NCBI RefSeq assembly: GCF_018129025.1
Contig: NZ_JAAEDI010000006.1
Span: 124,001 to 188,000 of the forward strand
Source of the DNA: Neoroseomonas terrae
Lineage (GTDB): Bacteria; Pseudomonadota; Alphaproteobacteria; Acetobacterales; Acetobacteraceae
Direction: 5' to 3'
Length of the DNA: 64,000 nucleotides
The position numbers and the translations under genes are program-made. The notes beneath the pieces are model-generated. The model was not told the origin of the DNA. It worked only from the letters and a program-made list of their open reading frames with translations, and did not search any database. Positions 16,784-24,545 of the stretch are shown here, in pieces (positions within the stretch are counted from its first letter, which is position 1; the number at the start of each line of letters is the position of its first letter).

Positions 16784-17688
16784 GCCGGCACCGCCAGGCG
16801 GTGGAACCAGCGCTCGGAGCGGAAGGGCCAGAAACCCTCCGCCCGTGGTTCCAGCCCTTCGACCGATGCGATGCGGGCGGCCCGCGCGCGGGCATCCTGC
16901 TCGCGCAGCGCGCCACCCGACAGCCGCCGGAACAGACGCGCCCCGGCGGCAACGTCGTCGCTGCCGATGCGCCCGCGGGCATCGGCGCGGCTGGCGAGAT
17001 AGGCGGCGACGTCCCGCTCCACCCGGCGGCCACCACCATGGCGCGTGCGTATCTGCCGGGCTTCGCCGGCCGTCAGCCCGTGCTCCCGAACGCCGGCGGC
17101 GAGCAAGGCCCGTTCCTGCGCCTCGTCGGGAAGCGCCCCATCCGCCGTGCGCAGCCGGACCAGCTCGGCGAAGCCTTCCGGATCGCGGCGCGCGGGCACC
17201 GGTCCAGCGACCTCCGCGCGCAGTGCCGCCTGCGGCGCGCAATGCGCGCACGGCAGCACCTGCACAGAACCGTCAAGCGCCATGAGCCCGATCTCGACCT
17301 CCATATCCGGGTGGCGACGGCGCACCTCCGCCGCGGCGCGGTTCATCAGCTCGGCGTGCACGCGCAGTTCCTCGGCGGGGTCATCCGCCAGCCGTCGTCC
17401 GGCCCAGGCATTCACCGCACCGCAGTCGCGATGATTGAGAAAAGTGACCCGCCTGACACCATGAAGTTGCCGGGAGGCGGCCAGGTTCTCCCAGAGCGCC
17501 GCGCCCCAGGCCGGCTGCGCCGCGTTCACCGCCGCGAGCGCCGCGCCGGCGATGCGCATCTCGCTGTACCGTCCCTCGCGGCCCAGCGCGTGCAGCAGCG
17601 CAGACGGTCCCTCGACGAAACGCGGATCGATGCAGGAGACGACGAAGGTGTCGGCCGCCGTGCGCCGTGCATTCTGGTGAACGGTCAT
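16780..17688 (-). CDS. Beta-carbonic-anhydrase-like protein with extra C-terminal domain
   Basis: A 302-aa two-part protein. Residues 1-165 resemble a beta-carbonic anhydrase: VVSCIDPR supplies Cys19 and the Asp21-Arg23 dyad, MRIAGAALAAVN stands where RNAGN is usual, and TFLNHRDCGAV supplies His86 and Cys89, the full Cys/His/Cys zinc set with normal H-x-x-C spacing. Residues 169-302 are a helical, charged extension not part of any carbonic anhydrase I know. It aligns along its length with the 144-aa product at 20570-21004 (FxELVRLxT, ERxLLxxGV, EARxI, RIxxxDxxxAxxFRxxSG, RW). ATGA overlap couples it to the membrane gene upstream. Activity on CO2 is inferred. Confidence 0.75.
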   Translation of the reverse strand: MTVHQNARRTAADTFVVSCIDPRFVEGPSALLHALGREGRYSEMRIAGAALAAVNAAQPAWGAALWENLAASRQLHGVRRVTFLNHRDCGAVNAWAGRRLADDPAEELRVHAELMNRAAAEVRRRHPDMEVEIGLMALDGSVQVLPCAHCAPQAALRAEVAGPVPARRDPEGFAELVRLRTADGALPDEAQERALLAAGVREHGLTAGEARQIRTRHGGGRRVERDVAAYLASRADARGRIGSDDVAAGARLFRRLSGGALREQDARARAARIASVEGLEPRAEGFWPFRSERWFHRLAVPA

Positions 17689-18089
17689 TTCAGCACCTCG
17701 ACATGGGATATGCCGGCCAGCCGGTGATGGATCAGCGACCATGAGAGCCCGGCCGCATAGACCAGGCTGATCACGCCGAGCGGCATGATGGCGAGCCCGT
17801 CGCGGCTGAGACTCCCGACATCCGTCAGCTCGGCGACCGTGACCCAGCCGGAGACGACGGCCACCGAGACCAACGCAACGCCCTTGCGCCCCAGCGTGCC
17901 GAACAGCGTCGCGACGACCGCGGCGTGCACCAGCAGCAGCAGGAGGCCGACGGTCAGCTTCGGCCAGAAGTGACCGGTGCCATCCCGCAGCCAATGCCAG
18001 TAGGACCGGCCGCTCGGGTTGTAGACGGCGAAGACGATGAACAGGCTGAACAACACCCGTGCGAGGCCGCCGCGCCAGTCGAAATGCAT
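17685..18089 (-). CDS. Small four-helix membrane protein
   Basis: A 134-aa protein with four predicted membrane helices (about residues 10-24, 43-65, 71-92 and 98-121). The first loop NPSGRSYWHWLRDG is polar and probably conserved. It resembles small uncharacterised inner-membrane proteins (possibly the DUF6524 type, from memory only). It lies 2 bp after the stop of the 347-aa gene and overlaps the carbonic-anhydrase-like gene by ATGA, so it may be the membrane anchor or partner of that enzyme. Confidence 0.7.
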   Translation of the reverse strand: MHFDWRGGLARVLFSLFIVFAVYNPSGRSYWHWLRDGTGHFWPKLTVGLLLLLVHAAVVATLFGTLGRKGVALVSVAVVSGWVTVAELTDVGSLSRDGLAIMPLGVISLVYAAGLSWSLIHHRLAGISHVEVLK

Positions 18090-18091
18090 CG

Positions 18092-19135
18092 TCAGCGTCC
18101 CGCCACCGGCAGCGGGCAGCCGGCGGGCTGCGTCGTGACGCTCGGCAGGCGCACCGCGATGGCCGCGCGCGCCGTGCCATCCAGCCCGGCGACGAAGGCC
18201 GCTTCGGCGCGGGCGATCGCGTCCAGCGCACGGGCTTCGAAATCGGCGCGGTTCAGCGCCGAATCAACGCGGTTGAGCCCCCAGTCGATCGCCCAGTAGG
18301 CACCGATGCCGCCCGCCGTGCCGATGAGGAAGCCGGATGCGCCGCCCATGGCGAAACCGAGCGCACCACCCGCCGCCAGCAACGAGCCTGCCTCGCTGGC
18401 TCGGAGCGCGACGGCACTGAGCCGCGCCGCCATCGGGCGCATCGACTGCGTGAGGACGGAGGTCGGGTCCGAGCCAGGCTCGACGCCGCTGTCGGACGCG
18501 ACAGGGACGACAGCGGCGGCCAGGTCGTCCGCGACCCCGCGCACGGCGGTGGCAAGGTCGAGCCGTGGCGCCGTCGCCGGGCCCGATCCTGCCCGGGCAT
18601 CGAGGATCGGCCGTACCGCCTCCGTCAACCCGCGCGCCCAGAAGATCTCCAGCATGGCAGCGGCGTGGGCCGCATCCGTGGCCAGGCCATCGGCCATGCC
18701 GGCCGGCGCCAGCACGCGCTGATGGAAGGCGAACCGCATCGGCGCAGCCATGCGCTGCACCAGCGCCTCGGCCCTGACGACGTCCCCTTCCGCCGCGCTG
18801 TCCGCCACGCTGCGCAGCATGGCGCCGAGCATGCGGAAGGAGTTGATGTAGGACTGCACCCAGTCGAAGGCCCAGGCGCCAAAGGCGGGCACGCGCTCGC
18901 GCGCCGCGGCGAAGCGCGCGGCGGCGGCATCGGCGGCGAGCCGCTGCATCAGCGCGCCGCTGTCTTCCGCGGCACGGCCCATCGCCGCGGTGGCGGCGGC
19001 TATGGTTTCTGCCGAGACGATACGCACCACGCAGCGCCCGTCGGGCATCACCAGCGCGACGGTCTCACTTCGCTGCGCCCGCGCCTGCGCAAGCGGCAGC
19101 ACGCCAAGCAGCGCGATCCATGCTACGAGCGGCAA
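18092..19135 (-). CDS. Secreted or membrane-bound helical protein with glycine zipper
   Basis: A 347-aa protein of no family I recognise. A leader (LVAWIALLGVLPLAQARAQ) suggests export. The body is Ala-rich and helical. Near residues 265-295 a glycine-zipper-like hydrophobic stretch (GGALGFAMGGASGFLIG) is followed by AYWAIDWGLNRVDSALN, which could insert in a membrane. The TTG at 19135 is the only in-frame start that keeps the leader; the first ATG (19051) would lose it. Only 24 bp separate it from the divergent gene at 19160. Confidence 0.65.
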   Translation of the reverse strand: MPLVAWIALLGVLPLAQARAQRSETVALVMPDGRCVVRIVSAETIAAATAAMGRAAEDSGALMQRLAADAAAARFAAARERVPAFGAWAFDWVQSYINSFRMLGAMLRSVADSAAEGDVVRAEALVQRMAAPMRFAFHQRVLAPAGMADGLATDAAHAAAMLEIFWARGLTEAVRPILDARAGSGPATAPRLDLATAVRGVADDLAAAVVPVASDSGVEPGSDPTSVLTQSMRPMAARLSAVALRASEAGSLLAAGGALGFAMGGASGFLIGTAGGIGAYWAIDWGLNRVDSALNRADFEARALDAIARAEAAFVAGLDGTARAAIAVRLPSVTTQPAGCPLPVAGR

Positions 19136-19159
19136 CGAGCAGAAACGAGAGCGGCCAGG

Positions 19160-19762
19160 GTGTCCGAGACGACGATCGCGTTTGCCCTCGAAAGCGCCGG
19201 GATGCTGCTGGCGCTCGCTATGGCGCTCGGCGCCACGCGGCTCGGTGCGGCGCAGTTCAACCTGCTGGCTCCGGGAGATGCGGAAGCCGTACCGGTTTTC
19301 CACATGTCGGCGGTGCTCGCCGGGCTGCTGTGCGGCATCGCGCTGCTGATCGTCGCGCCGCATCTCGATGCCTTCGCGCCGCGTGAGATCTTCGCCGAGA
19401 ACTCGGCGTGGTCCGTCGATCTGCGGGAGTTTCTCGCCCGATACGCGCTGCCGCAGGATACGGCGTTCGGAACGCTGGCCGACGCACTTCGTGGCCGCGG
19501 CGACTGGCTCGTGATCGCCCTTGCCTGGGCCTCGGTCGGCGCCGTCGTTTTCGGCTGTCTCGCCGCGCTGCGCTTCTGGCGCGGCTGGAACCGGCTGCGG
19601 GCGCTGCTCGCCTTCCTCAGCCTGACAGCCTGGATCGCGCTGCTGATCGGCTATGTCGCGCATCTTTCGGCCTGGGTCGCAGCGCAGCTCAGCTTCTGGA
19701 TCTTCCTGTTGCTGCTGATCGCGTTGCAGCGCTGGCGTCATCGCAGCCGGGTCGCGCATTAG
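19160..19762 (+). CDS. Orphan four-helix membrane protein
   Basis: A 200-aa protein with four predicted membrane helices (about residues 7-24, 46-68, 110-132 and 140-190, the last probably two closely spaced). A periplasmic or cytoplasmic loop of about 45 residues (DAFAPREIFAENSAWS onward) lies in the middle. No known family recognised. It starts with GTG; an in-frame ATG 42 bp later (19202) is an alternative that keeps the first helix. It is the only plus-strand gene within the minus-strand cluster and converges with the DUF4239 gene, sharing 4 bp. Confidence 0.65.
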   Translation: MSETTIAFALESAGMLLALAMALGATRLGAAQFNLLAPGDAEAVPVFHMSAVLAGLLCGIALLIVAPHLDAFAPREIFAENSAWSVDLREFLARYALPQDTAFGTLADALRGRGDWLVIALAWASVGAVVFGCLAALRFWRGWNRLRALLAFLSLTAWIALLIGYVAHLSAWVAAQLSFWIFLLLLIALQRWRHRSRVAH

Positions 19763-20559
19763 CGGATATCCATCAGCAGGATGAAGGGTCGCGGCGACAG
19801 CAACGGATCGTCGCCGGCAAAGGGAAACGCGAGCTTCAGCGACACAAGCAGCACCCCGCCCACGATGATCGCGATCACCGCCCCCATGCTGTAGTGCACC
19901 GCTTGGCTTCCGCTGCCGATGAACCACTGGAACACCAGCACCGAGACCGAGACCGTCATGATCAGCGCCCAGATCAGCAAGGAAATGGTGCGCGTCCCGA
20001 CCGACAGCCGATCCATCCGCGCCTCGGCCACCTGCGCGACCCAGGCCACGGTGCTCTGCGCCAAGGCCTGCTGCGCCGGGGTCACCGGCTCGGTATCGAA
20101 GAACACGCGGGACAGCCGCGTGAAGGCGCCATCCGAGGTACCAAGCGCCAGGCCATTGGTCAGCCGCGGCCAGTCATGGGTGACGACGGCCTCGGCATAG
20201 TCGCGGATCGCGCCACGCATCGCCTGCCGCGCCTCGCCCTGCTCCGCGCCGCCATAGGTGTCGACCGCGTGGGCCAGCATGTAGAGAGCCCCGCTCTCCT
20301 TCTGCAACGTGTCGCGCGACGTCGTGTAGATGTCCCACGCGCCGACGAGCGTGAGCGCCGCGACGACGGCATACACCTCGACCACGAAGCCGAACTTGAC
20401 CGAACCCACCACGCTGTTCGCCGCGAGTTCCTGCGGCGTGAAGACGGCGAACATCACGGTGCCGACCGTCATCGCGATCAGCACCGGCGCGCCGATGGCG
20501 ACCAGCGCCGCGATCGCCGTGGGCAGCGCGGCGATCTCCTGCGCCATCACGAAATCCAT
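19759..20559 (-). CDS. DUF4239 (bestrophin-like) membrane protein
   Basis: A 266-aa inner-membrane protein with helices at about 14-40, 53-76, 190-213 and 221-245 and a large soluble segment between helices 2 and 3. The central ESGALYMLAHAVDTYGG, RQAMRGAIRDYAEAVVTHDWP and AEARMDRLSV follow the DUF4239 pattern (KESGAL...LR...YAxxVxxxEWP...R). Pfam/InterPro describe this family as bestrophin-like; its biochemical role is not established. GAGGG precedes the ATG and the gene starts 10 bp after the 144-aa gene, so both belong to the operon. Confidence 0.75.
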   Translation of the reverse strand: MDFVMAQEIAALPTAIAALVAIGAPVLIAMTVGTVMFAVFTPQELAANSVVGSVKFGFVVEVYAVVAALTLVGAWDIYTTSRDTLQKESGALYMLAHAVDTYGGAEQGEARQAMRGAIRDYAEAVVTHDWPRLTNGLALGTSDGAFTRLSRVFFDTEPVTPAQQALAQSTVAWVAQVAEARMDRLSVGTRTISLLIWALIMTVSVSVLVFQWFIGSGSQAVHYSMGAVIAIIVGGVLLVSLKLAFPFAGDDPLLSPRPFILLMDIR

Positions 20560-20569
20560 GGCGGCGCCC

Positions 20570-21004
20570 TCAGTCGGCGATCTGGCGATACCAGCGTCGC
20601 GTCCGCAGAATGCGGCCGCTGCGCGCGGGCTTCAGCTCGGCTTCCTCCATCAGCCGCTTGACCCGGCGCTGCGCGTCGGCCGGCGTCAGGTTCCGACCCG
20701 ATCGGGCGCGGTAGAAGGCCACCGCTTTGTCGAAATCCTTCCGCGCGATGCGCTGCCGACGGTCGGCAAGGGTCTTCAGCAACTGCGCGGCGGAAGCGTT
20801 CACCTCATGCTCGAGCGACATGTCCGCCTCGGCCGCCGCCGCACGTACTATGCCACGCGCCTCCTCCAGCCGCAGCCGATACCGTGTCACTCCTTCCTCT
20901 AGCAGGCGCCGCTCTTCCTCCTGGTTCAGGAAGCGACGGCCCTGCGTGTGTAGGCGAACCAGTTCCCCGAAACGTCCCGCATCGGTCCCATCCATCATGG
21001 ACAT
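20570..21004 (-). CDS. Stand-alone copy of the carbonic-anhydrase C-terminal domain
   Basis: A 144-aa soluble, charged, helical protein without signal or membrane segment. From residue 8 to the end it aligns with residues 169-302 of the carbonic-anhydrase-like protein encoded at 16780-17688: RFGELVRLHT against GFAELVRLRT, ERRLLEEGV against ERALLAAGV, EARGI against EARQI, FYRARSGRNLTPADAQ against LFRRLSGGALREQDAR, and a terminal RRWYRQIA against ERWFHRLA. No known domain name fits. GAGG about 7 nt before the ATG supports the start. A regulatory or scaffolding module shared by both proteins is the simplest reading. Confidence 0.72.
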   Translation of the reverse strand: MSMMDGTDAGRFGELVRLHTQGRRFLNQEEERRLLEEGVTRYRLRLEEARGIVRAAAAEADMSLEHEVNASAAQLLKTLADRRQRIARKDFDKAVAFYRARSGRNLTPADAQRRVKRLMEEAELKPARSGRILRTRRWYRQIAD

Positions 21005-21062
21005 CGTCGATCCTCTGTTCTGGAGGCATCCCAGCGTCGCCGCGCACGGTGCGCGGCTCAGT

Positions 21063-21776
21063 TCAATGCGCCACCTGCACCACCGGCGGTTCGCGGCGCC
21101 GCATCTGCAATTCCGTTTCCCCATGCAGCGGGGGCGGACCATTCATCCGGTCGCTCAGCCGGTCGATCTGACGCATCAGCCGGCCAGCCTCGGCCGAAAC
21201 CGGAGCGTCGCGCGGCACCAGCACAAGCTTGATCTGCGGCAGCGGATAGAGATCGATCTCGACCCGCTCCACCGACATCTCGCCGATCTCGGAAGCAGAC
21301 AGCACGGCCCCCACGATGCTCCGCTGGAGACGCGACAGCGGGCCGCCCTGACGCTGCGCGTGGCGGTCCAGGTGACGCTCCACATGATCCCGGTCGGCAT
21401 CGCTGAGCTCGCGCGCGCGACCGAAGGTTAGGCGCGAACCGGGAATGAGGCCGATCGTCGTCTCGATCTCCCGTAACCCGTAGCCGGCCACTTCCATCAG
21501 AGACACGAAGTCGTCGCGGTCGCGGATCTGTCCCGGGACGAACCCGGCGGCCTCGCGCGCCGCCTCCGCTGCGCCGCCGCCGGCGCGGAACAGTCCGATG
21601 AAGCCGGTGACGGCGCGCCCAACGCGGTCGAACAAGGTTTCGGCCGGCGGCAGGTCCTGCAACGGCAGGGTCACCACCGCGCGCGTCGGGTACTGCTCGC
21701 CGGATCGCGCAACAGCCGGGGCGGCCGTGCATAGGGCGGTCAGGATCAGCAGCCAGGCTGCCTTGCGGAGACTCAT
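21063..21776 (-). CDS. Secreted protein of unknown function
   Basis: A 237-aa protein with a clear signal peptide (MSLRKAAWLLILTALCTAAPAVA). The mature part is charged, with DADRDHVERHLDRHAQRQ and IGEMSVERVEIDLYPLPQIKLVLVPRD as its most distinctive stretches; no domain recognised. The start at 21776 is preferred because GGAG lies 8 nt upstream; an ATG two codons earlier has only 2-nt spacing. It follows the PstS-like gene by 25 bp and precedes the 144-aa gene by 58 bp. Confidence 0.7.
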   Translation of the reverse strand: MSLRKAAWLLILTALCTAAPAVARSGEQYPTRAVVTLPLQDLPPAETLFDRVGRAVTGFIGLFRAGGGAAEAAREAAGFVPGQIRDRDDFVSLMEVAGYGLREIETTIGLIPGSRLTFGRARELSDADRDHVERHLDRHAQRQGGPLSRLQRSIVGAVLSASEIGEMSVERVEIDLYPLPQIKLVLVPRDAPVSAEAGRLMRQIDRLSDRMNGPPPLHGETELQMRRREPPVVQVAH

Positions 21777-21801
21777 CGTCATCGCTCCGGCTGCGGGGGG
21801 T

Positions 21802-22896
21802 TCATCGGGTTCGGATCGCGGCCATGCGTTCGGCGGCGATGCGCTGCGCGAGGCGCTCGGCGGTCGGCAACGGCACCAGACCGGCCTCACCGAGGTAGCC
21901 GGCGGGACCGACCGCCACTTCGCTGCTCGCCTCGGCCAGGAACTCGGGAATGCCGCGCACCACGCCCACGCCGCCGCGGCTCTGCGCATGCTGCCGCTTG
22001 GCGTAGAGATAGTAGGCGCGCGTCGCCTCATATTCGCCGGCGGCGACGGACTGGCGCGTCGGCACCACGCCGTCCAGCGCCAGCGCCACCAGATTACCGC
22101 CGCTGCGCATCACCTCCTCGAAGGAGGTGACGGCAAGGCTACCGCGCGGGGCGGCGACCAGCCGCAGGGGGACCTCGTCGGCAGGCAACTCCAGCACCCG
22201 GCCATCCGCACGCAGCGTAAGGCAGCGGGCCCTGCGAAGATCAGCCTCGAAGATCATGCGGATCTGCCGCAGGGGCCGGCAGCCCGCTTCGAGCACCGTC
22301 TCCTCGAACAATTCGCGCAACCCGCTGCCCGGCACCGGCAGCAGCACCCGGATCGGCTCCGCGGGCAATCCGACCGCGAGTTGCGACCAGGATAGCGAGC
22401 GATTGCGCTCGAAGCCGCGCTCGGCGGGCGTCTCCGCGGCCAGCGCCTCATAGACCTGCCGTGCGGTGAGGGCCGGCTGCGGGTCCCCACGGCGCACCGC
22501 GAGTACCACCGCGCCGAGCCCGAGGCGCAGTTCCATTGCCTCCTCGACGCCATTCGCCGCGCAGAAGTCGCGCGCAGCGGATGACAGGCGCCGCGACGTC
22601 ACCAGCATATCCGCCATCGCGACGCCGGCCCCCGAGCAGAACAGCTCGACGGCACGAGAAGTCGGCAGGCTCTGCGTCTCCGGCGCCACCGCTTCCGGAT
22701 GCCGCTCGCGGAAACCCTGGACCAGCAGACCCGCGACGCGCTCGGCATTCGTCGCCGCGACGATGGTAAGCCTGTCCCGCAGGACAGCCGGCGCGCCCTG
22801 CCCGAATGCCGACGACGCCAGGAGCGTGACCAGCGTCGCGCTCCCGAACGCCCCCGCGAGCCGCCGGATGGCTTTTGCGCCGACCATCGCCGTCAC
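21802..22896 (-). CDS. PstS-like periplasmic substrate-binding protein
   Basis: A 364-aa PBP-like (PstS/phosphate-binding superfamily) protein with a signal peptide (GSATLVTLLASSAFGQG). LTIVAATNAERVAGLLVQGF opens lobe 1, TSRAVELFCSGAGVAMADM resembles the ligand loop with Ser/Asp residues, and later GYLGEAGLVPLP and an Arg-rich C-terminus close the fold. Pairs of Cys (FCSG, FCAANG, GCRPL, RCLTL) could form disulphides. There are no pstC, pstA or pstB genes here, so it probably acts as a free-standing periplasmic binding or sensing protein. It starts with GTG overlapping the upstream stop (GTGA); an ATG at 22887 is an alternative. Confidence 0.75.
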   Translation of the reverse strand: MTAMVGAKAIRRLAGAFGSATLVTLLASSAFGQGAPAVLRDRLTIVAATNAERVAGLLVQGFRERHPEAVAPETQSLPTSRAVELFCSGAGVAMADMLVTSRRLSSAARDFCAANGVEEAMELRLGLGAVVLAVRRGDPQPALTARQVYEALAAETPAERGFERNRSLSWSQLAVGLPAEPIRVLLPVPGSGLRELFEETVLEAGCRPLRQIRMIFEADLRRARCLTLRADGRVLELPADEVPLRLVAAPRGSLAVTSFEEVMRSGGNLVALALDGVVPTRQSVAAGEYEATRAYYLYAKRQHAQSRGGVGVVRGIPEFLAEASSEVAVGPAGYLGEAGLVPLPTAERLAQRIAAERMAAIRTR

Positions 22897-23657
22897 CCCT
22901 GCCGCGCCCGCGTGGACAGCAGACCAAGGATCGCCTCCTGCAGCGACTGCTCGACTGCGACACGCGCCCGCATTTGAGCAATCCAGCCGGCGAGGAGCGC
23001 CTGCTGATCCTCGGCCAGGGTCGCGACCTCGGTCAGCGCGCCCGGCAGTTCACCGCGGCGCAGATGGTCACGGATGCTCGCCAGCACCGTATCCACCGCG
23101 CTGGGCTCGGCTGGCGCGACGAGGCCGATGCCGGCGAAGGCGGAACGGACCACGTTCACGGTGCGTTCCAGGAATTCCTCGTCCGACGTGGCTCGCGCGG
23201 CAATGGCCGGCGCAACGGCCTCGAAGCGGTCCTGCAGGTCGCGCAGGGATGGCAGGCCGCGTGCGGCATGGCTGCCCAGCACTTCGAGATACAGCGGCGG
23301 CAGCAGTTCGGCGCCATCCAGGGAAAGGATGAGTTGCCATTCGCGCGGCCAGGGTCTGCCATTGCCGATGACCGTTTCCAGATGCAGCAGCGCGCTGACC
23401 AGGCGTTCGCGCACCCCGGCTGTCGGGCCCGAGCGGGGTTCCTCGGCGCGACGCAGCCGCTCGTCCAGCGCGCCGAGCCCATCCTCGATCCGACGCAGCC
23501 GCGCATCGACCGCCGCGGCGGGGCGGGCCGCAGCGCCCGCGGCAGGCGCTTGCCCCAACCCTTCGGACGGCACCACGAGAACGAGCGAGGCCGCCAGCGC
23601 GGCGGCTGCGCCGTTGCGCGCGCGCGGTAATGTCGTCGGGCGGTGTCTGGGCGTCAT
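22893..23657 (-). CDS. Mitofilin/Mic60 C-terminal-like exported protein (copy 2)
   Basis: A 254-aa protein. After a hydrophobic leader (GAAAALAASLVLVVPSEGLG) and a short coiled coil (DARLRRIEDGLGALDERLRRAEE), residues 120-254 follow the pattern of the mitofilin C-terminal domain: AARGLPSLRDLQDRFEAVAP, then a helix pair, RDHLRRGELPGALTEVATL and LLAGWIAQMRARV. Mic60 proteins shape inner-membrane invaginations in alphaproteobacteria and mitochondria. This one lacks the long central coiled coil of true Mic60, so it is a shortened relative. ATG at 23657 is chosen over an upstream TTG because it begins the leader. Confidence 0.62.
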   Translation of the reverse strand: MTPRHRPTTLPRARNGAAAALAASLVLVVPSEGLGQAPAAGAAARPAAAVDARLRRIEDGLGALDERLRRAEEPRSGPTAGVRERLVSALLHLETVIGNGRPWPREWQLILSLDGAELLPPLYLEVLGSHAARGLPSLRDLQDRFEAVAPAIAARATSDEEFLERTVNVVRSAFAGIGLVAPAEPSAVDTVLASIRDHLRRGELPGALTEVATLAEDQQALLAGWIAQMRARVAVEQSLQEAILGLLSTRARQG

Positions 23658-23774
23658 GCGGTGCCGACCTGGAGCGTGCCCGGATGGGTTGATTCCGGTG
23701 CCGCGCTTATCGCCCCGAAGTGGTTTATGGCGGATGAAGGCGGTACTGCGCCGCAGCACGACGCATCGTCCGGC

Positions 23775-24545
23775 TCAGCGATACGCATAGGTCACCATCG
23801 ACGCCGCAACGCGGTCGGCCATGGAATCGAGCGCCATGCGGCGGCGGGCGGCATCCACCCACCCGGACAGGACGGACGCAGCCTCGGCATCGAGGGATTC
23901 GAGCGCGACGATCGAAGCCGGCAGGTCACCGAGCGCCGCGGCGTCGCGCGCCGCTGCGAAGGCATCGCTGCGGCGCCCCTGCAATGCGGTGCGACCTGAC
24001 AGGTATCCACTCATCCGACGCATCATCCGACGGGTCCAGCCTGCCTGCTCCTCCGCCTGCTCCAGTGCCAGCACGCTCCCTGCCAGCGCGTCGAGTTGCA
24101 CCGCCAGGACCTCCCGGCTCGGCGCGCCGGCCGCGCCGGCCTGCAGCGCCGGCTCCAATGCTGCGAGCGCATCGGCCCCGCCCGGCAAGGCGAGCACGGC
24201 GTCAAGCGGCGCCGCATAGGACCCGTCGGCCAGCATCGCCTCACGCAGCGTCAGGCCAGCGCGCATCAGCGCCTCGGTGCCGACGATCTGCCCGCGCCAG
24301 GCGACGAAGCTGCGTTCGGCGCCCGCGAGCCTGTCAACGCGCAGGGCGAGATCCGCCGTCGCGCCGGCGAGATTCGCCTCCGTCATCGCCACACCGGCGA
24401 TGGCCGTGGGAGAGGCTGCCGCGGGCGCGCGTAGCGCCCCCACGCCATAGCCAGCGCCAAAGCCGAGGCAGGCGATCGCGGTCGTCGCGAACGCCAGGCG
24501 GTGCCAGCCGGCGGCGGCTGGCGGGGCGTCATCGGTGGTGGACAA
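23775..24545 (-). CDS. Mitofilin/Mic60 C-terminal-like membrane protein (copy 1)
   Basis: A 256-aa protein with one N-terminal membrane helix (LAFATTAIACLGFGAGYGVG), and so is probably inner-membrane anchored with a periplasmic domain. The domain follows the mitofilin C-terminal pattern: LREAMLADGSYAAPLDAV, ALEPALQAGAAGAPSREVL, then AARDAAALGDLPASIVALESL and VLSGWVDAARRRMALD. It starts with TTG at 24545 after GGAGA with 6-nt spacing; an upstream in-frame TTG (24575) lacks a site. It is first in the minus-strand cluster and diverges from the TPR gene over 147 bp that should hold the operon promoter. Confidence 0.62.
   Translation of the reverse strand: MSTTDDAPPAAAGWHRLAFATTAIACLGFGAGYGVGALRAPAAASPTAIAGVAMTEANLAGATADLALRVDRLAGAERSFVAWRGQIVGTEALMRAGLTLREAMLADGSYAAPLDAVLALPGGADALAALEPALQAGAAGAPSREVLAVQLDALAGSVLALEQAEEQAGWTRRMMRRMSGYLSGRTALQGRRSDAFAAARDAAALGDLPASIVALESLDAEAASVLSGWVDAARRRMALDSMADRVAASMVTYAYR

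Noticed and set aside
15956-17251. Minus-strand frame of 431 codons across mlaA
   Set aside because: It is out of frame with the carbonic-anhydrase-like gene and its product has no motif; MlaA on the plus strand is clear.
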